From Betaproteobacteria bacterium (lineage in GTDB: Bacteria > Pseudomonadota > Gammaproteobacteria > Burkholderiales > Burkholderiaceae_F): a stretch of 46,819 bases of DNA. Position 1 is the stretch's first letter; each line of letters starts with the position of its first letter. Under the pieces are notes generated by a model that saw only the letters and a program-made list of their open reading frames with translations, was not told where the DNA came from and searched no databases. The stretch lies in contig VBCK01000120.1 in the NCBI GenBank assembly GCA_005882215.1, positions 1 to 46,819 of the forward strand, written 5' to 3'. Both the position numbers and the translations under genes were made by a program. Of the stretch, positions 39,744-46,819 are shown in pieces.

Positions 39744-40496
39744 ATGAGCCTGCTGCGCGTGGAGCAGCTGTCGTGCTGTTTCGGCAGCCTGCGCGCCGTG
39801 CACGAGGTGTCGATGTCGATCGCGCCGGGCGAGCTGCGCGCGCTGATCGGCGCCAACGGCGCCGGCAAACCGACGCTGTTCAACCTGCTCAGCGGATTCG
39901 TAGCTCCCAGCGGCGGGCGAATCCTGTTCGACGGGCAAGACATCACCGGACGTCCCGCCCACGAGCGGGTCGACATGGGCATTGCGCGAACGTTCCAGAT
40001 CACGGAGATCTTTCCCGAGCTCAGCGTGCACGAGAACCTGCGCATCCCGGTCGAGTCCGAGGCCGGCCTGCGGCTGCGCCCGTGGCAGTCCCGCTCGGCG
40101 GCCGACCGGATCGAGCGGCGGGTGGCCGAGTTGCTCGAACTCGGCAACCTGGCCGACAAGTCGGGGCGCCTGGCGGGCGAGCTGTCGCACGGCGATCAGC
40201 GCACCACCGAAATCCTGATGGCGCTCGCGCTGAGGCCGCGCCTCCTGCTGTTGGACGAACCGACGGCCGGCATGGGTGAACAGGAAACGTACGAGATCAC
40301 GGAACTGGTCAGGCGCCTGCACCGCGAGCGCTCGCTGACGATCCTGCTGGTCGAGCACGACATGCGGGTGGTGTTCCACCTGGCCGATCGGATCATGGTG
40401 ATGGCCGAAGGCTCGCTGCTGGCCGAGGGTACGGCCCAGCAGATCGCCGCCGACGAACGGGTGCAGGCGGCCTATCTGGGCGGAAGCCGGCAATGA
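39744..40496 (+). CDS. livG: ABC transporter ATPase LivG with an altered Walker A
   Basis: ABC ATPase (250 residues) of the importer. Walker A reads GANGAGKPT: Pro43 (codon at 39870-39872) replaces the Ser/Thr after Lys42 that normally coordinates Mg2+. The other motifs look usable: Q-loop ARTFQITEIF, signature LSHGDQRTTEI, Walker B LLLLDEPTAGMG and H-loop LLVEHDM. One base change (ACG to CCG) explains the Pro, so a sequencing error is possible. If it is real, this subunit may hydrolyse ATP poorly and leave activity to the LivF site. It starts 41 bases after livM. Confidence 0.9.
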   Translation: MSLLRVEQLSCCFGSLRAVHEVSMSIAPGELRALIGANGAGKPTLFNLLSGFVAPSGGRILFDGQDITGRPAHERVDMGIARTFQITEIFPELSVHENLRIPVESEAGLRLRPWQSRSAADRIERRVAELLELGNLADKSGRLAGELSHGDQRTTEILMALALRPRLLLLDEPTAGMGEQETYEITELVRRLHRERSLTILLVEHDMRVVFHLADRIMVMAEGSLLAEGTAQQIAADERVQAAYLGGSRQ

Positions 40497-41251
40497 ACGC
40501 GCTCGAAGCCAGCGGGCTGAATACGTTCTACGGCAAGAGCCACATCCTGCACGACGTCTCGCTGGCGCTGCCGGACGGGCAGGTGGCCACACTGCTCGGG
40601 CGCAACGGTGCCGGCAAGACCACGACCTTGCGCAGCCTGCTTGGCCTGACCCCGCCGCGTTCCGGCACCGTGCGGGTGCTGGGCCAGGACTGCACCGGGC
40701 GGCCGCCCTACCGGATCGCGGCGCTCGGGGTCGGATACGTGCCCGAGGGGCGACGCGTATTTGCGAACCTGAGTGTCGAGGAGAACCTGAAGGTTCCGCT
40801 GCAGCGCCCCGGACCGTGGTCGATCGAAAAGGTATATGAGCTATTCCCGAAGCTGGCGCAGCGCAGCGCGCACCGCGGGCGCCAGCTGTCCGGCGGCGAG
40901 CAGCAGATGCTGGCGATCGGCCGCGCGCTGGTCCTGAATCCGAGGATATTGCTGCTGGACGAGCCCTCGCAGGGGCTGGCGCCACTGGTGGTGCTGGAGG
41001 TCTTCGAGGTGCTGGCCAGGCTGCGCGAGCAGGGGCTGTCGATCCTGCTGGTCGAGCAGAACGTGCGCGCCGCGGTGCAGATCGCGGATGTCGCGTACGT
41101 GCTCGACGACGGCCGCGTCGTCTACCAGGGCGCGGCGGCGGATCTGGCGGCCGACGAAAAACGCCTGCGGGCGCTGGCGGGCGCGGCGGCCGAGAGCTGG
41201 AGTCCGACCCCGGTCAGCCTCGCGGCCGAGGCGAGCGGCCCGTCCGGCTGA
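40493..41251 (+). CDS. livF: ABC transporter ATPase LivF
   Basis: Second ABC ATPase (252 residues) with intact Walker A GRNGAGKTTT, Q-loop YVPEGRRVFANLSVEENL, signature QLSGGEQQMLAIGRAL, Walker B ILLLDEPSQGLAP and H-loop LLVEQNV. It is the usual partner of LivG. The C-terminus (about 230-252) is longer and Ala/Pro-rich. ATG 40493 overlaps the livG stop by four bases. It is the last gene of the operon. Confidence 0.93.
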   Translation: MNALEASGLNTFYGKSHILHDVSLALPDGQVATLLGRNGAGKTTTLRSLLGLTPPRSGTVRVLGQDCTGRPPYRIAALGVGYVPEGRRVFANLSVEENLKVPLQRPGPWSIEKVYELFPKLAQRSAHRGRQLSGGEQQMLAIGRALVLNPRILLLDEPSQGLAPLVVLEVFEVLARLREQGLSILLVEQNVRAAVQIADVAYVLDDGRVVYQGAAADLAADEKRLRALAGAAAESWSPTPVSLAAEASGPSG

Positions 41252-41712
41252 GACCTTTTCCGGCGCATGTCAAGGGGCTTCGCATCAGCCAACGTCCCTA
41301 CCCAGCACAAGCGGCCGCGAAACACCTGAGTGGGCGTCGCCCTCGGCACTTGCGGCGGCGATAATGGCGGCTCGCAAGCGGGCTGGCTGCTCACTATCGG
41401 ATGGCGATCGCCCTACCGCCTGTCCCCGTGGCATGCAGTAATGTGCCGGGCCTCGCGTTCCACCAGCCAGCCTCCGCTTGCACCCGCCGCTACGCTTCCA
41501 GTCGATCCAGCCGAATCCCGAGAGTCCCCGCAGTACGCGGCCGGTGCCGACTTTCCCGGTGACCGTCCCCTGATCCGCGGCGCATCTGCTTCCCAGGCGA
41601 AATTGTTGGATCCGAAATCGAGTGTCGAAATCTCCGGAGCGCTGGAGCCGACGCGTTGCGAAAATTGCAAGTCGAGCTGAGCAATGCGCCGGAATTCAAG
41701 TAGGCCGTGGCG
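41252..41712. other. Gene-poor stretch after livF
   Basis: 461 bases with no convincing gene on either strand; the frames present are short and lack start sites. An 18-base sequence at 41504-41521 (GATCCAGCCGAATCCCGA) is repeated at 41796-41813 inside the small membrane-protein gene. A diverged, frame-shifted copy of part of that gene may therefore lie here. Confidence 0.4.
41504..41521. repeat. 18-base direct repeat, first copy
   Basis: GATCCAGCCGAATCCCGA is identical to 41796-41813. The following bases are similar, but with one extra base relative to the second copy. Confidence 0.6.
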
Positions 41713-41877
41713 TCAGCGCCCGCGTCCGCTGTCGTCGTCCAGAACGGCAACACCGAGGTAGCGATCGGCGAACGAGGAGTGATCATCGACGGCTGGATCC
41801 AGCCGAATCCCGAAAGCTCCGCAATAAACGACGAAAGCGACGATCAGGGAAGTGATCAGCCAGAATCTGAAGAGCAC
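41713..41877 (-). CDS. Possible 54-residue membrane protein
   Basis: Short frame with a GTG start preceded six bases upstream by GGAGG. It encodes one hydrophobic span (FWLITSLIVAFVVYCGAFG) followed by an acidic hydrophilic tail (DPAVDDHSSFADRY, LDDDSGRGR). I do not recognise the family. The good ribosome-binding site and the clean membrane segment favour a real gene. Its 3' half contains the 18-base sequence repeated at 41504. It points away from the next small gene. Confidence 0.4.
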   Translation of the reverse strand: MLFRFWLITSLIVAFVVYCGAFGIRLDPAVDDHSSFADRYLGVAVLDDDSGRGR

Positions 41878-41996
41878 CGCGCGCCTCCGAAGTCAGGTGT
41901 CCGCAGCGCTAGCTTTGCGCGACTGACCGCTTCCCGAGACGCTAAGTAGATGCCAAGTTACCGGCCATTTCCGCGAAAAACCATGGACGCTCGGCG

Positions 41997-42158
41997 ATGG
42001 TGCATATCGACAGATTGACGACTGCCGGCATCAACCTGTTCATCTTCTCGACGGCGCTCGGTGCCTGTGTCGCCTTGCTGATGGTCGACGACCGACCGTT
42101 TGCGGCAGGTGGAAGCACGGTGCAACCGACCGTGCTGCGCAACATCGGCCTTGATTGA
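41997..42158 (+). CDS. Possible 53-residue membrane protein
   Basis: Short frame starting ATG-GTG. It encodes a charged start (VHIDRLTTAG), one hydrophobic segment (INLFIFSTALGACVALLMV) and a polar tail ending RNIGLD. No strong ribosome-binding site is seen. The family is not recognised. It diverges from the 54-residue frame, with 119 bases between them. Confidence 0.3.
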   Translation: MVHIDRLTTAGINLFIFSTALGACVALLMVDDRPFAAGGSTVQPTVLRNIGLD

Positions 42159-42233
42159 CGCACCTGCCAGAGAAAGGTCCCGCGGGCACCGGCTGGTAGC
42201 GGAGGGGACGCCCCTGCTACCGCCCCGGACGGT

Positions 42234-45110
42234 CTATGGCAAGGTCAGGACCCAAGCGCCGCGGCCGTGCGTGCCCGCAAACAGCAGACGCTGGTCCGCC
42301 AGGATCTGCAAGTACGGGGTCAAAGCGGTCGGCAGTCCTTCGCCCGCCTCCCGCCAGTGTGAGCTGCCCGCGGGCAGGACCAGCACGCCGAAATCCGTGG
42401 CGGCGTACAGATCGCCGGTGTTGGCGTCGCGCACCAGATGATTGATCGGCAGGTCGCCCAGGTCGTGATCGAGCGGCGTCCACTGGCTGCTCGAGGTGTC
42501 CGGATGCCACGTCACCTCGAAGACGTGACCGGGCGTCGTCGGCGTGAGCGCATTGAAGCCCGAGTACGCCACCCAGGCGTGGTTGGGGTTGGACGGATCG
42601 ACCGCAATCGCGCTCACGAAGCGTTCAGGCGCCGCCGCGTTGGTCGAATCGACGCGCGCGAACGTCACGTTGGCCGGGATCGCATTGTCGGCGTTGTGAC
42701 TCACGAACACGCGGCCCAGATTGGTCGCAACCCAAAGCGTTCCGGCATCGGCGGCCGTGCGCTGTGCTGCCACCACAACTCCGCCGCTGCGATCAGCGCC
42801 AAAGCCGGAGACGGCGTCGTTCAGCAGCGGACCGAGCGCGGTCCAGTCGCCGCAGCTCGGGCTGAAATTGCCCAGGAAGAAGACCTGAAAAGCGGTGCAG
42901 TTCGCCTCCAGGAAAGCCTGGTTGCCGCCGTTGTCGAGCGTGCGCCAGACGTGCGCATAGCCCGTGAACTGCGTGTCGGGATGCACCGGGTCGGTGGTCA
43001 TGAACTGGCGTCCGGTAAACAGTTCTGACGCGCTTCCCCGCTCTCCCGAGAAGACGATCGGCGCCGATGTCCACACCCACACTCCGATTCCCCCGCTGCC
43101 GCGGTGGAAGTTCGTGAAGAAAAATTGACTTTGGAAGCTCGCGAACAGGATGTCTGGATTGGTCGGATGGAATCCGTTCGCCGAGGTCCCGTCGCCGATC
43201 CCGAAGTCTACGAACCACTGCATTGCGCCGTCGCCGCCCGCCTTGTCGAACAGCAGCGTACCGTTGTCCTGTGCCCCACCCATGATGCGTTCGAATGGGT
43301 TGTTCGGATCGGCCGCGACGTTGAAGAGCTGGATCGTCTGCAGACCCTTGTTGAGGAAGGCGATCTCGGTCGGAAGGTGCGACAGCATTTGGCGGCATAT
43401 ATTGTCGCCGACGCTGCCCGGGGCGTAGCCAATCACGAACGGGTTCTCGCACAGATTCGAACCGTCGCCGAACGTGGCGCTGGTGCGCGATACGCCGCCG
43501 TCGGAGGCGACGAACACGATGTCCGGATTGTTCGGGTGGAATGCCACTGCGTGCACGTCCGGATGCTGCTGGCCCGGAGGCGACTGCAGGTCGTAGCCGA
43601 GGTCCGTGAAGCTCACCCCCGCGTCGATGGAACGGATCACGCCGCCGCCCGTCCAGTAGTTCACCTGGCCGCCCACCACCAACGTGTCCGGCGAACCGTT
43701 CGGCACCGCCAGCACCTGGTCGTACTCGCACTGGCCAAGGCAGTAGGCGAAGCTCGTCACGCCGGGTTGGGACGGGTCGCTGGACGTGAGCGTCTGCCAT
43801 GCTGCACCGTTCGCCAAGGGCAGGACGGTCGGATCGACCAGCGTGGCGGCGGGCACGTTGGCATTGTCGAGGCGGAAAAGCGCTTGCCGGTTGATGTCGT
43901 TGACGCCGTTGCCGGCATAGATGCGTGTGTGTCCGTTCTTCACGGTCAGGGCGAATTCCGCCAGCGCTGTCAATCCGTCGTATCCGGTCAGCGCGAACAC
44001 CGGCCGGAACGCCGCGTCACCGTCCAGCTTCGGCGAGGAGCGGTGGATCGCGTTGTTGAATGCCGTGACGTACACCGTGCCGGGATCGAGCGGGTCGAAC
44101 CGTATGTCCTTGACGCCCTCCATCACTTCCGACGTGCCAGGGGCAACACCGCTTCCCGACACAAACGGCGACTTCACCGGCGGGACCCACGCCAGAGTCC
44201 ATGTCTTGCCGCCGTCGCTGCTGCGGTACAGTGCGACGCGCGCCTGGGGACCGCCTGTCAGTACCGTCTGCCCGCCGCGCACGGCCGTCATTCCCTGAAT
44301 GGCGTAGGTCGTACCGACGTAGATCGTGTTCGGATCGCCGGGCTTGATTGCCACCCTTCCGATGCCGCGCGTGGCGGTGAAATCGATCGGGTCGGGAGAG
44401 ACCGAAGGATCGGTAATCAGCGTCGGCAGGCGCGTCCAGGTCCTGCCCGCGTTGGTCGTTCGGTACAGGCCGCTGCTCGCGCCCGAGGTGTAGCTGAAAT
44501 TGGATTCACCGGTGCCGACCAGCAGCGTCTGGTCGCTGGCGTCGTTCGGATCGAGCGCGAGGCTGCCGACCGTGTTGTTGGCCTGCGGCAACGAGACGTG
44601 CTCCCACTCGACTTCGCTCCCGTCCATCGCCTGGTCGGACCGCCACAGTCCGCCACCTGCGGTCCCGAGCCAGAGCCGGCACATGCTCGTCGTGCAGGTC
44701 CTGCCGATCGCGAGCGCGGTCGCGCGTCCGGACAGGTTCTTCCATGCCGAAGCGCCGGGAGTCGCCGGGTCGGCCGGGTTCAGCACCGTCGCCGGTCCGA
44801 CCGTTCGCCACGTTCCCCCGCGCCCGTGTCCCCTGTCGCCCGAGCGAACGTCCTGGAAGGCCTCGAAGGCCTTGGCGCGCGCGATCGTGCGCACGTAGGG
44901 GTGGCTCGGCGCAGCCGGATAGGCGTGTTCGTATTCAAGCTCGTTCAAGAACCGATTCGGTTTGTGTTGGCCGGAGACGGCGGACGCGGCGAGCGGCGGT
45001 CCGGCGTTAGCGGCCGATAGAGTCGCGCCGACAAGCACCAGCGCGGTGAACGTGAACGCGTTTGCACGGGAAGCGGATTTGATAGGCGTGGATTCGGCTG
45101 CCGTGGCCAT
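42234..45110 (-). CDS. Large secreted BNR/Vps10-type beta-propeller protein
   Basis: Exported protein (958 residues). The signal peptide is AFTFTALVLVGATLSAANA/GPP. The remainder is built of BNR/sialidase-type blades with Asp-box-like motifs: GLYRTTNAGRTWTRL, ALYRSSDGGKTWTLAWV, VIRSIDAGVSFTDLGYDL, VFVASDGGVSRTS and HVWRTLDNGGNQ. Blade linkers such as LALDPNDASDQTLLVGTGES, AIKPGDPNTIYVGTTYAI and AVDPSNPNHAWVAYSG are typical of Vps10/sortilin-type and glycosidase-like propellers. No sialidase active-site set (Arg triad) is recognised. ATG 45110 is preceded by GGAGAAAG. The function is unknown, possibly binding of polysaccharide or protein. Confidence 0.82.
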   Translation of the reverse strand: MATAAESTPIKSASRANAFTFTALVLVGATLSAANAGPPLAASAVSGQHKPNRFLNELEYEHAYPAAPSHPYVRTIARAKAFEAFQDVRSGDRGHGRGGTWRTVGPATVLNPADPATPGASAWKNLSGRATALAIGRTCTTSMCRLWLGTAGGGLWRSDQAMDGSEVEWEHVSLPQANNTVGSLALDPNDASDQTLLVGTGESNFSYTSGASSGLYRTTNAGRTWTRLPTLITDPSVSPDPIDFTATRGIGRVAIKPGDPNTIYVGTTYAIQGMTAVRGGQTVLTGGPQARVALYRSSDGGKTWTLAWVPPVKSPFVSGSGVAPGTSEVMEGVKDIRFDPLDPGTVYVTAFNNAIHRSSPKLDGDAAFRPVFALTGYDGLTALAEFALTVKNGHTRIYAGNGVNDINRQALFRLDNANVPAATLVDPTVLPLANGAAWQTLTSSDPSQPGVTSFAYCLGQCEYDQVLAVPNGSPDTLVVGGQVNYWTGGGVIRSIDAGVSFTDLGYDLQSPPGQQHPDVHAVAFHPNNPDIVFVASDGGVSRTSATFGDGSNLCENPFVIGYAPGSVGDNICRQMLSHLPTEIAFLNKGLQTIQLFNVAADPNNPFERIMGGAQDNGTLLFDKAGGDGAMQWFVDFGIGDGTSANGFHPTNPDILFASFQSQFFFTNFHRGSGGIGVWVWTSAPIVFSGERGSASELFTGRQFMTTDPVHPDTQFTGYAHVWRTLDNGGNQAFLEANCTAFQVFFLGNFSPSCGDWTALGPLLNDAVSGFGADRSGGVVVAAQRTAADAGTLWVATNLGRVFVSHNADNAIPANVTFARVDSTNAAAPERFVSAIAVDPSNPNHAWVAYSGFNALTPTTPGHVFEVTWHPDTSSSQWTPLDHDLGDLPINHLVRDANTGDLYAATDFGVLVLPAGSSHWREAGEGLPTALTPYLQILADQRLLFAGTHGRGAWVLTLP

Positions 45111-45208
45111 GTCTTTCTCCCCAGGTTTGGATGGCTCAAGACCGAATGCGATCGGAACGTCGTGTTGCACTCGCGTCGCGCAGTACGCGCCGCCGCCCGG
45201 ACACGGTT

Positions 45209-45222
45209 GTGTCATACGACAC
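45209..45222. promoter_or_regulatory. Inverted repeat upstream of the propeller gene
   Basis: GTGTC, ATAC, GACAC: a 5-base perfect inverted repeat about 100 bases upstream of the propeller start. It is a possible operator with no known regulator. Confidence 0.25.
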
Positions 45223-45230
45223 TCTCCGCG

Positions 45231-45247
45231 GCCGCAGTGACTGCGGC
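45231..45247. promoter_or_regulatory. Second inverted repeat upstream of the propeller gene
   Basis: GCCGCAG, TGA, CTGCGGC: a 7-base perfect inverted repeat, nine bases beyond the first. The pair could form a regulatory site for the propeller gene. Confidence 0.3.
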
Positions 45248-45368
45248 GTGACTTGGACGTCGAGGTTTGTTGATTGACTTTCTACGACGCGGGGATGCTA
45301 CACCCGCTCATTTCCCAGTGACAAAAGGCCGGAGTCTGAGCCACCATTAGGCTCACTCAGGAATTAGG

Positions 45369-45575
45369 ATGACGAGTGCCTGCCAGGGCTTTCTCACGGC
45401 CCGGGAGAGGCGGTGTCTGCGTTGCGCTGCTGCAAGTACTTATCCAGCGTGTGTGAGAGGGACACAAAGTCCGACGGAATCATCAGCACTGTCGACAACA
45501 ACTGCGATTGACATGAATGCACTCCCTGAGAACGGTTCGCGAGCGCCCAAAGACTTTGGAGTGGTGACGCGCTGA
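45369..45575 (+). pseudogene. Possible degraded LuxR-type helix-turn-helix fragment
   Basis: An open frame of 68 residues begins with LTARERRCLRCAA, which resembles the first helix of a LuxR HTH domain (LTxRExxVL). The rest does not continue the domain in this frame. STVDNN in another frame resembles the later recognition-helix region, so a frameshifted remnant is possible. It may be coincidence in GC-rich DNA. Confidence 0.2.
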
Positions 45576-45780
45576 AACGCGTGCCGCCGGCTCTGAGCGA
45601 TGTTCCAGCGAGAAATAAAGCCGGCGCAGGAGTCTCGAGCAGCTTCGCCCGCGGCGCGTCACGGCGTCATCGACCTCCTCCAGGACGCTGAGGGCGCTCG
45701 TGGAGGCAGGAAGCCGATGTGAGGTTAGTCGCGCTCCGACCCGGTTGGCGCGATCCTTAGCCGGACAGAAGACCCGGTTC

Positions 45781-46314
45781 TCATCGATTCGGGAGCTCGC
45801 CGCTAAATGCGAACTGGGTGTCCGTGGCTGAGGCGCCGTTGGGGATTTTTGGTGCCAGCCGCTGGCTCATCTGTCGAAATTGGCGACAGACACTTTGCAA
45901 CGTGAGCTTGTCATCGTACGTCTGCACGGCCGCCAGGAGCGGTGGGGCGATGACTTTCACGCAGCGCTGGATGACCGATAAGGCTGGGGCACCGGTTCGT
46001 CCGTGGTGCAGGTCTGCCAAGCTGTGGACAACCGTGCGCTCGAAAATGTGAAGCTCACAGCGCAACTCCGGATGACAGGTCGCGACCTGGCTGCAGCTCA
46101 GAAGCGCGGCTTCTTCGGACAGGCTGCGCATCGTGGCCAGCAGCGCGCGCTGCTCCATTGTCCGTATTTGCCGCCTGCGCTGAGCGTGCCATTGCACGAA
46201 AAGGGTAGCCAGAGCAATCACGAGCACCAGATCGCGGGCGGCCAGGTTAGCCATCAAGGAGCCAACCAAAGAGACCAGAGCGGCCACCGCTGTGGTCAGA
46301 GCGTGAATCTTCAT
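45781..46314 (-). CDS. Uncharacterised two-span membrane protein
   Basis: Protein of 177 residues with two hydrophobic N-terminal segments (ALTTAVAALVSLVGSLMA and DLVLVIALATLFVQW), a basic stop-transfer sequence (HAQRRRQIR), and then a helical soluble region. That region has Cys/His-containing stretches (LLSCSQVATCHPELRCELH; HSLADLHHGR). I do not recognise a family. ATG 46314 opens the frame and no neighbour explains its role. Codon use looks less extreme in GC than the operons upstream. Confidence 0.5.
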   Translation of the reverse strand: MKIHALTTAVAALVSLVGSLMANLAARDLVLVIALATLFVQWHAQRRRQIRTMEQRALLATMRSLSEEAALLSCSQVATCHPELRCELHIFERTVVHSLADLHHGRTGAPALSVIQRCVKVIAPPLLAAVQTYDDKLTLQSVCRQFRQMSQRLAPKIPNGASATDTQFAFSGELPNR

Positions 46315-46533
46315 GGGGTGCAGTTCTGCAACCGTTGCCGGCTGTATGGTTCGCAGAACAAATGGTGACTGAACCAGGTCGGAAGGAGCTATCGCCCGTT
46401 TCAGGTGCGCGCCTGCCCTCTGGGCGCGAGAGGGTAGCTTAGTGGCGGGTAGGAAGGCCGTGTGCGGGACAGCGTAGGACGACAGGCCGTAGGGGTTCGA
46501 CCCGCAAGGCGCGGGCGAGCATCCCCAGGTTTG
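46315..46533. other. Intergenic stretch before the GNAT gene
   Basis: 219 bases with no gene recognised. A GGTTCGACCC string near 46493-46502 recalls a tRNA T-arm, but no tRNA can be folded around it. Confidence 0.3.
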
Positions 46534-46819
46534 CTAGAGGCTAGTTGGCTCTGTCCATCCGAGCGCGGCCAGCCGCGTTAGATTGGCCCGCACGTCCACC
46601 CAATCCAGGTCGGTGATCGCGAAAAGGACGCTATCACGGACGTGGCCTGTCCACGTGATCCGGTCGCGTCGCATTACTCCCTCCCGCACTGCCCCCAATT
46701 TCGCGATCGCTGCCTGGCGTCGCGTGTTGCGAAGATCCGTTACAGGTTCCACCCGCCGGGCGCCACTGCGAAAGGCGTGTCGAAGCATGAGCAGCTTGGA
46801 TTCCGCGTTCGGAAGCGCT
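46534..46819 (-). CDS. GNAT N-acetyltransferase, RimJ/RimL type, 5' part off the right edge
   Basis: C-terminal 94 or so residues of a GNAT acetyltransferase. The frame continues upstream of the internal ATG at 46788 to the window edge (ALPNAESKLLMLRHAF), so the start lies outside. The RimJ-like C-terminal pattern is clear: LLMLRHAFRSGARRVEPVTDLRN, RRQAAIAKLGAVREGVMRRD and RDSVLFAITDLDWVDVRANL. It transfers acetyl from acetyl-CoA to an amine; the substrate is unknown. The acetyl-CoA loop lies outside the window. Confidence 0.8.
   Translation of the reverse strand, partial: ALPNAESKLLMLRHAFRSGARRVEPVTDLRNTRRQAAIAKLGAVREGVMRRDRITWTGHVRDSVLFAITDLDWVDVRANLTRLAALGWTEPTSL

Larger units (their letters stand above)
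45111..45780. other. Upstream region of the propeller gene, mostly non-coding
   Basis: 670 bases without a confident gene. Nearest the propeller gene are two inverted repeats (45209-45222 and 45231-45247) that could be operators. A weak LuxR-like coding trace lies at 45369-45575. Nothing was recognised in 45576-45780. Confidence 0.4.

Noticed and set aside
46485..46515. tRNA-like GGTTCGACCC string
   Set aside because: The flanks do not form a 5-base T-stem with a 7-base loop, and no acceptor or anticodon stem can be drawn upstream.

Overview
The window is high-GC DNA with dense, tightly overlapping operons. It most resembles a betaproteobacterium, probably Burkholderiales. The reasons are the ridA-recG-oxyR-ubiA run, the MSHA-type pilus locus, the split XdhC/MocA maturation genes and the amino-acid-type ABC operon. 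The lineage call is inferred from gene content only. I see no rRNA, tRNA, integrase, transposase or CRISPR array.

Layout. (1) 1-4757, minus strand: a 5'-damaged S53 peptidase remnant running off the left edge, then ubiA, oxyR, recG and ridA, transcribed right to left. (2) 4930-20702, plus strand: a complete-looking MSHA (mannose-sensitive haemagglutinin) type IV pilus locus in the order mshE, G, A, C, D, O, P, Q, then mshI, a PilN-like gene, J, K, L, M, N. A GGDEF-EAL protein with several lost catalytic residues converges on its end (20699-22183). (3) 22392-25715, plus strand: a HAD-fold protein, the Kup potassium transporter and a methyltransferase. (4) 25747-29033, minus strand: five genes chained by four 4-base overlaps, XdhC/CoxI N-terminal domain, XdhC Rossmann domain, MocA, SufS-type desulfurase and SufU-type protein. 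They read as a cassette for sulfurating and loading molybdenum cofactor. (5) 29175-36256, minus strand: secreted phosphoesterase, type Vd patatin autotransporter, ABM-domain protein, CDP-diacylglycerol diphosphatase lipoprotein and TonB-dependent receptor. (6) 36505-41251, plus strand: a branched-chain-amino-acid-type ABC importer (binding protein, LivH, LivM, LivG, LivF). (7) 41252-46819: sparse DNA with two possible small membrane proteins, a large secreted BNR/Vps10-type beta-propeller protein, a possible LuxR-type remnant, an unknown membrane protein and a GNAT acetyltransferase cut by the right edge.

The most unusual signal is a family of 29-base imperfect palindromes (33 bases with linker). 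There are at least 14 full copies and one truncated copy, at six sites between 4.3 and 23 kb. Five sites lie inside protein-coding genes (recG, mshO, the PilN-like gene, mshM, mshN) and stay in frame; one is intergenic. Copies show compensatory changes in both stems, tandem arrays with an exact 33-base period, and a constant GGG-CNNG-CCC junction. This looks like a mobile palindromic element, comparable in behaviour to the Rickettsia palindromic elements, that adds 11-residue segments to pilus-assembly proteins. A second, unrelated 33-base array builds the very long prepilin leader of MshP.

The pilus ATPase keeps a c-di-GMP-binding (MshEN-like) N-terminus, and the adjacent degenerate GGDEF-EAL protein is a plausible regulator, as MshH is in Vibrio. 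Other oddities are a Walker A substitution (K-P-T) in LivG and two TTG starts that overlap the preceding stop codon.
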